A stretch of 64,000 nt of DNA from Sulfurovum sp. (lineage in GTDB: Bacteria > Campylobacterota > Campylobacteria > Campylobacterales > Sulfurovaceae): assembly GCA_021166685.1 (NCBI GenBank), contig JAJPEU010000010.1, positions 124,001-188,000 of the forward strand. The letters are read 5' to 3'. Position 1 is the stretch's first letter. Each line of letters starts with the position of its first letter. This document shows, piece after piece, positions 60,317 to 64,000 of this stretch. The position numbers and the translations under genes were made by a program. The notes below the pieces were generated by a model. That model worked only from the letters and a program-made list of their open reading frames with translations. It made no database searches and had not been told where the DNA came from.

Positions 60317-62924
60317 TCACTTTATCCATCTTTTCTTGAGCTTCCTGAAGTGCTTGTCTGTTTTCTGTAATGACTTGTGCAGGAGCGTTGGCTACAAATC
60401 TTTCATTGTTGAGCATGCCGCTGAGCTTGCCGATCTCTTTGTCCAATTTTTCTTTTTGTTTGGTCAGCTTGCTTATGATGGCGCCCATATCGATATCTTC
60501 TGTGGAGATCATCGTTTCCAGCGAATCAGATACATCGGTTACGCATTTTTCAAGTTTTTCGGTAACAAAACTGATCTCTTCTACTTTGCCCAGTTTTTCA
60601 ATAAACGGTTTAAGTAAAGCAGTGTCTGTTTTTCTGTTGAACCGGATAGAAGCTTTTTCTATTTTTTGGTTCCCTTTTTCTATAAGTGTTTTGCAGCGGC
60701 GTACCGAAACGATCGCTTCGATCGCAAGATTAAACTGTGCGGCGATCTCTTCATCGATCGTTTCTGCTTTGGGGTAAGGAAGGATCATGATAGACGGCGT
60801 ATCCACGAGTTCTTTGCCGGAAAGTCTTTGGTATAGGTTTTCTGTGATAAACGGCATGAACGGGTGCAAAAGTTTCAATGACGCTTTGAAAATACTTCCA
60901 AGTTCACCGACACTTTCCTTGCTTGCTTTGCTCAATTCGATACCCCAGTCGCAGAATTCGCCCCACATAAAGCGGTAAAGCGTAGTTGCGGCATCGTTAA
61001 ATCGGTAGATATCCATGAACTCTCTGGTCTCTTTGACTGCAAGATTGAAACGCGAAAGCATATAGCGGCCCAGCGGTGTTTGGATGTTTGCCGTATTGAG
61101 ATCTTTAAAAACTTCTTGGTTAAGCTGCAGATAATTGGCCGCATTGAAAAGTTTGTTCGTGAAATTGCGGCTTTGTTCAAGTTTTTCTTCGCTGAGTTTG
61201 ATATCCCTGCCTTGAACCGCAAGAACTGCCAAGGTGAAACGAAGTGCATCTGTAGAGTATTTTTCTATCATCACAAGCGGGTCAATCACATTGCCTTTGG
61301 ATTTGCTCATCTTCTCGCCTTTTTCGTCTTTGACCAATGCGTGAAGATAAATGTCTTTAAAGGGCAGCTCTCCGGTAAGATTTTCGCCCATCATCAGCAT
61401 TCTTGCTACCCAGAAAAAGAGGATATCAAACCCTGTGATAAGCAGACTGTTGGGATAAAAAGTTTTCAAGTCGTCTTCTGACCATTTGATGCCTTTGAAT
61501 GCATCGCCATTTCCCCAGCCTAAAGTCGAAAACGGCCACAGTCCGGAAGAGAACCACGTATCAAGGACATCATGGTCTTGATGGATATGAGAGCTTCCGC
61601 ATTTTTCACAAACCGCGGGAACTTCTCCGTCAAAAGCAAATTCCGCACCGCATGCATCACAATACATGACAGGAATCTGGTGTCCCCACCAAAGCTGACG
61701 GGAAATACACCAGTCGCGAAGTTCACCCATCCAGGCATTGTAGGAATTTATCCAGTGGGACGGGAAAAATTGTGCTTGATGGCGGTTTACTTTCTCTATA
61801 GAAGAAGCGGCAAACTCTTTTTTGACAAACCACTGTTTTGAGATGTACGGCTCTACAACATTTTTACATCGGTAACAGTGTCCCACCTGATGAGAGTGTT
61901 CTGCGATTTTTTCGATAAAACCTTCTGCTGCAAGTTTTGCCACAATAGGCTCTCTGGCTTCAAGACGTTCTTGGCCTTCAAACTCCCCGCAGTAATCATT
62001 CAGGATCCCTTTCTCATCAAAAACAGTGATAAACTCCAGGTTATGTCTTTTGCCTACTTCGTAGTCATTTGGATCATGCGCAGGCGTCACTTTTACAAAT
62101 CCCGTACCAAATTCCATATCGACATGCTCATCGGCAATAATTTCAACTTCTCTGCCGATAAGAGGAAGAATGACTTTTTTCCCTATCAGATGCTTGTGTC
62201 TTTCATCTTCGGGGTGCACCATCACTGCCGTGTCGCCAAAATAGGTTTCCGGACGTGTAGTTGCTACGATAATTTCACCCGATCCGTCTGCAAGAGGGTA
62301 TTTGATATGGTACATTTTGCCCATATGGTCTTCATGCTCTACCTCGATATCCGAAAGTGCTCCATCGTGGGTACACCAGTTTATCATATAGTTTCCGCGA
62401 ACGATATGTCCCTTGTCATACATTTGTTTAAACGATTTTTTAACCGCATTGGCCAAGCCTTCATCCATGGTAAAGCGCTCACGGCTCCATGCAGGAGAAA
62501 CCCCGAGTTTTCTTAGCTGTGAAGTGATGGCATTTTCAGAATCATCTTTTTGCTGCCAGGCACGTTTTAAAAACGCTTCCCTTCCTATGGTTTCTTTGGT
62601 TGTTCCCTCAGCAAAGAGTTGTTTTTCTACCACATTTTGCGTAGCGATCCCCGCATGGTCAACACCCGGCTGCCAAAGGGTTTTAAATCCGTCCATGCGT
62701 TTATAGCGAACGATGATATCCTGAAGCGTAAAAGTGAGGCCGTGGCCGATATGAAGGTGTCCTGTGACATTGGGCGGGGGCATCATAATGGCAAAATGTT
62801 TGTTTGGTTCTTGTATGCTGCGGTTTCCGTCAATTTCAAAATAACCGCGTTCTTCCCATATTTTATAGTAATGCTCTTCTATTTCTTTTGGGTTGTAGAC
62901 AGCTTTTTTTGTTGTTTCGCTCAT
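60285..62924 (-). CDS. valS: valyl-tRNA synthetase
   Basis: 879 residues from the ATG at 62924 (MSETTKKAVY); a 55-codon upstream extension covers the promoter and is rejected. Class I motifs: MMPPPNVTGHLHIGHGL (HIGH at 58-61) and EKMSKSKGNVIDPL (KMSKS). Editing (CP1) domain between them (for example TTRPETYFGDTAVMVHPEDE), and a C-terminal coiled coil (KLTKQKEKLDKEIGKLSGML, about 815-834) that is typical of ValRS. It charges tRNA-Val and edits Thr. Confidence 0.96.
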   Translation of the reverse strand: MSETTKKAVYNPKEIEEHYYKIWEERGYFEIDGNRSIQEPNKHFAIMMPPPNVTGHLHIGHGLTFTLQDIIVRYKRMDGFKTLWQPGVDHAGIATQNVVEKQLFAEGTTKETIGREAFLKRAWQQKDDSENAITSQLRKLGVSPAWSRERFTMDEGLANAVKKSFKQMYDKGHIVRGNYMINWCTHDGALSDIEVEHEDHMGKMYHIKYPLADGSGEIIVATTRPETYFGDTAVMVHPEDERHKHLIGKKVILPLIGREVEIIADEHVDMEFGTGFVKVTPAHDPNDYEVGKRHNLEFITVFDEKGILNDYCGEFEGQERLEAREPIVAKLAAEGFIEKIAEHSHQVGHCYRCKNVVEPYISKQWFVKKEFAASSIEKVNRHQAQFFPSHWINSYNAWMGELRDWCISRQLWWGHQIPVMYCDACGAEFAFDGEVPAVCEKCGSSHIHQDHDVLDTWFSSGLWPFSTLGWGNGDAFKGIKWSEDDLKTFYPNSLLITGFDILFFWVARMLMMGENLTGELPFKDIYLHALVKDEKGEKMSKSKGNVIDPLVMIEKYSTDALRFTLAVLAVQGRDIKLSEEKLEQSRNFTNKLFNAANYLQLNQEVFKDLNTANIQTPLGRYMLSRFNLAVKETREFMDIYRFNDAATTLYRFMWGEFCDWGIELSKASKESVGELGSIFKASLKLLHPFMPFITENLYQRLSGKELVDTPSIMILPYPKAETIDEEIAAQFNLAIEAIVSVRRCKTLIEKGNQKIEKASIRFNRKTDTALLKPFIEKLGKVEEISFVTEKLEKCVTDVSDSLETMISTEDIDMGAIISKLTKQKEKLDKEIGKLSGMLNNERFVANAPAQVITENRQALQEAQEKMDKVNAELQGLGAQ

Positions 62925-63063
62925 AGGTATATTCCATTTATAGGGTATAGTATTGCCGAGATTATAACGTATTGGTGCTTTTATGGAGTTGGGGGAGGCA
63001 GGGCCGCTTTTTCTATTGACAATCCTATCGTAATGAAATACAATGACAAAAAAGGAGTATGTC

Positions 63064-63258
63064 ATGAAGCAGAAAATAGAAGAAACCATTGAGCATATTG
63101 AGCATTCAGATCAAATTTCGCAAGAGATTAAGCCTGCGGTTATTGAAAAGCTCAAAGAGTGGAAAGAAGAAGAAAATGCGATCAATGATGTTGCCGTCAG
63201 GCTTGAACAGTGGTGGGCCGAAATAGAGCCTATCTTTGCAGAATTGGGATGGGTGTAG
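63064..63258 (+). CDS. small helical hypothetical protein
   Basis: 64 residues from the ATG at 63064, seven bases after AAAAGGAG. Acidic, helical, no membrane segment: KQKIEETIEHIEHSDQISQE then KEWKEEENAINDVAVRLEQW. It resembles DUF4404-type short regulators only loosely. It is followed 3 bp later by another small gene, so the two are probably expressed together. Confidence 0.65.
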   Translation: MKQKIEETIEHIEHSDQISQEIKPAVIEKLKEWKEEENAINDVAVRLEQWWAEIEPIFAELGWV

Positions 63259-63261
63259 GAC

Positions 63262-63450
63262 GTGGAGCTTTATACCCAGTATCTCTATGAAAAAGGATGG
63301 TCAAAAACCACAAAAGAGCAGGCGCTTCGCATGATTCAGCAAGAGATGCCTCAAGCCGATGCGGAGGCAACACTCAAATACATACTTGAACAACTGCAAA
63401 AAGGCAAGGCGATTACATTGGGGGAATGCCGCTTTAAATTTGCCCCGTAG
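63262..63450 (+). CDS. small hypothetical protein
   Basis: 62 residues with a GTG start three bases after the previous stop. ELYTQYLYEKGWSKTTKEQA and then QQEMPQADAEATLKYILEQL form a compact helical protein, ending in a short strand (KAITLGECRFKFAP). No family recognised. Translational coupling to the upstream gene is likely because of the 3-bp gap. Confidence 0.55.
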   Translation: MELYTQYLYEKGWSKTTKEQALRMIQQEMPQADAEATLKYILEQLQKGKAITLGECRFKFAP

Positions 63451-63591
63451 CATTTTTTCTTCTTTGGTATATTTTTTATAAAAAAACCGCATTACGTTTT
63501 CCTGTCGACAGCCGCAATGACTTAACACTAAATTCACACTTCCGTATTAAAATCGTTTCTTGCAATAAAAAAATATAAAAAGGATAGAAAG

Positions 63592-64000
63592 ATGAATGAA
63601 AAAAAAGAAAGCCGTAGAGATTTTTTATCAAAAATGCTAACAACAGGTGTAGGTGCAGTTACTTTAATGTCAGTATCTTCTTATGCAAAAGGCCCAAAAG
63701 GGACAAATCCAGGCACACTGCTTACCGATGAGCAAAAAGATAAACTTTTTTTTATTTATCAAGAAGAAAAGGTGGCCAGAGATTCGTATATCACGCTTGG
63801 AAATATTTATACAGACGAGCAAACATTTGCTTCCATTCAGCTTTCCGAGCAAAGACATATGGATTCAGCCAAAGAACTTTGTATAAAGTATGGTGTAGAT
63901 GTTTCTGAAGTTGATGAGACTAAGGTAGGGGAGTTTGTTTTGCCGCTGTTGCAAACGCTGTATGATGAACTTATGATGAGCGGCGAAGAGTCTTTGCTGG
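63592..64000 (+). CDS. Tat-exported DUF2202 ferritin-like protein (truncated by window)
   Basis: 136 residues visible; the gene continues past the window. The twin-arginine signal ESRRDFLSKMLTTGVGAVTL (about 6-25) ends near SSYAKG. The mature start has the ferritin-like pair of DUF2202: LFFIYQEEKVARDSYITLG (Glu ligands) and SIQLSEQRHMDSAKELCIKY (Glu-x-x-His). Export by Tat suggests it folds with its metal first. Role unknown; peroxide or metal handling in the periplasm is plausible. Ribosome site AAAAAGGA. The 141-base gap before it has no gene. Confidence 0.8.
   Translation, partial: MNEKKESRRDFLSKMLTTGVGAVTLMSVSSYAKGPKGTNPGTLLTDEQKDKLFFIYQEEKVARDSYITLGNIYTDEQTFASIQLSEQRHMDSAKELCIKYGVDVSEVDETKVGEFVLPLLQTLYDELMMSGEESLL

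Noticed and set aside
60177-60617. 146-codon rightward ORF antisense to the valS 3' end
   Set aside because: Shadow of valS; Phe/Leu-rich translation with no start signal.
1-64000. tRNA, rRNA, prophage or replication-origin features
   Set aside because: None could be recognised by reading: no cloverleaf-like genes, no phage structural genes and no DnaA-box clusters stood out.

Overview
The window (about 40% GC by eye) looks like chromosomal DNA of a sulfur- or hydrogen-oxidising member of the Campylobacterota (Sulfurimonas / Sulfuricurvum / Sulfurovum type). The grounds are protein character only: NDH-2, a PycA/AccC-type biotin carboxylase, an NnrS operon, a HemP-type iron locus, MetE, an Mrp antiporter and many TonB, two-component and GGDEF/EAL proteins. 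No rRNA or tRNA was found, so the genus stays open.

Layout. 1-412 holds a decayed IS3-family fragment. 413-6407 has small envelope and coiled-coil proteins, an AI-2E family transporter, NDH-2, a Spy/CpxP-like periplasmic protein and a biotin carboxylase. 6556-11805 has an AraC regulator and a Fur-box-preceded operon of an ABC importer (SBP, permease, ATPase) with NnrS and an HPP membrane protein. 12221-17145 has rubrerythrin and a TolC / adaptor / FtsX-type permease / ATPase exporter operon read leftward. 17146-18240 carries an FmdE-like gene between an intact tolC 5' end and a decayed copy of it. metE follows.

21153-25617 is an iron-uptake operon under two Fur boxes: exbB, exbD, hemP, a Spy-like gene, a TonB-dependent receptor and tonB. 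Next to it, 25783-28621 is a second TonB receptor with a TupA-like binding protein behind a near-perfect ModE-type operator. This predicts molybdate or tungstate uptake across the outer membrane. The module lies between two copies of a roughly 90-bp palindromic repeat. 28675-32453 is a type IIG-like restriction-modification enzyme translationally coupled to a HEPN-domain protein; the enzyme gene carries an in-frame palindromic repeat. ZupT follows, then a two-component system (33554-35615) divergent from an LTA-synthase-like phosphotransferase and a PAP2 phosphatase, with three TTCAT repeats at exact 11-bp spacing in the promoter region.

38649-51976 is a long, mostly rightward run: CbiX, DUF523/DUF1722, photolyase, PdxH, SDR/DUF2867, phasin-like, UbiB-like kinase, lipocalin, flavin reductase, Cdd1-like, TIGR01777 epimerase, ferrochelatase, CrtI-like oxidoreductase and a LytS/LytTR pair. 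The content resembles light / photo-oxidative stress clusters of other proteobacteria. A PAS-GGDEF-EAL protein follows. 54379-60138 is a leftward mrp (mnh) operon with A and B fused, whose A subunit may start at ATT. valS, two small unknown genes and a truncated Tat-exported DUF2202 ferritin-like gene close the window.

Strongest leads: the ModE-TonB-TupA module; the RM-HEPN pair with its ribosome-site hairpin and repeat insertion; the photo-oxidative cluster; and the TTCAT triple repeat.
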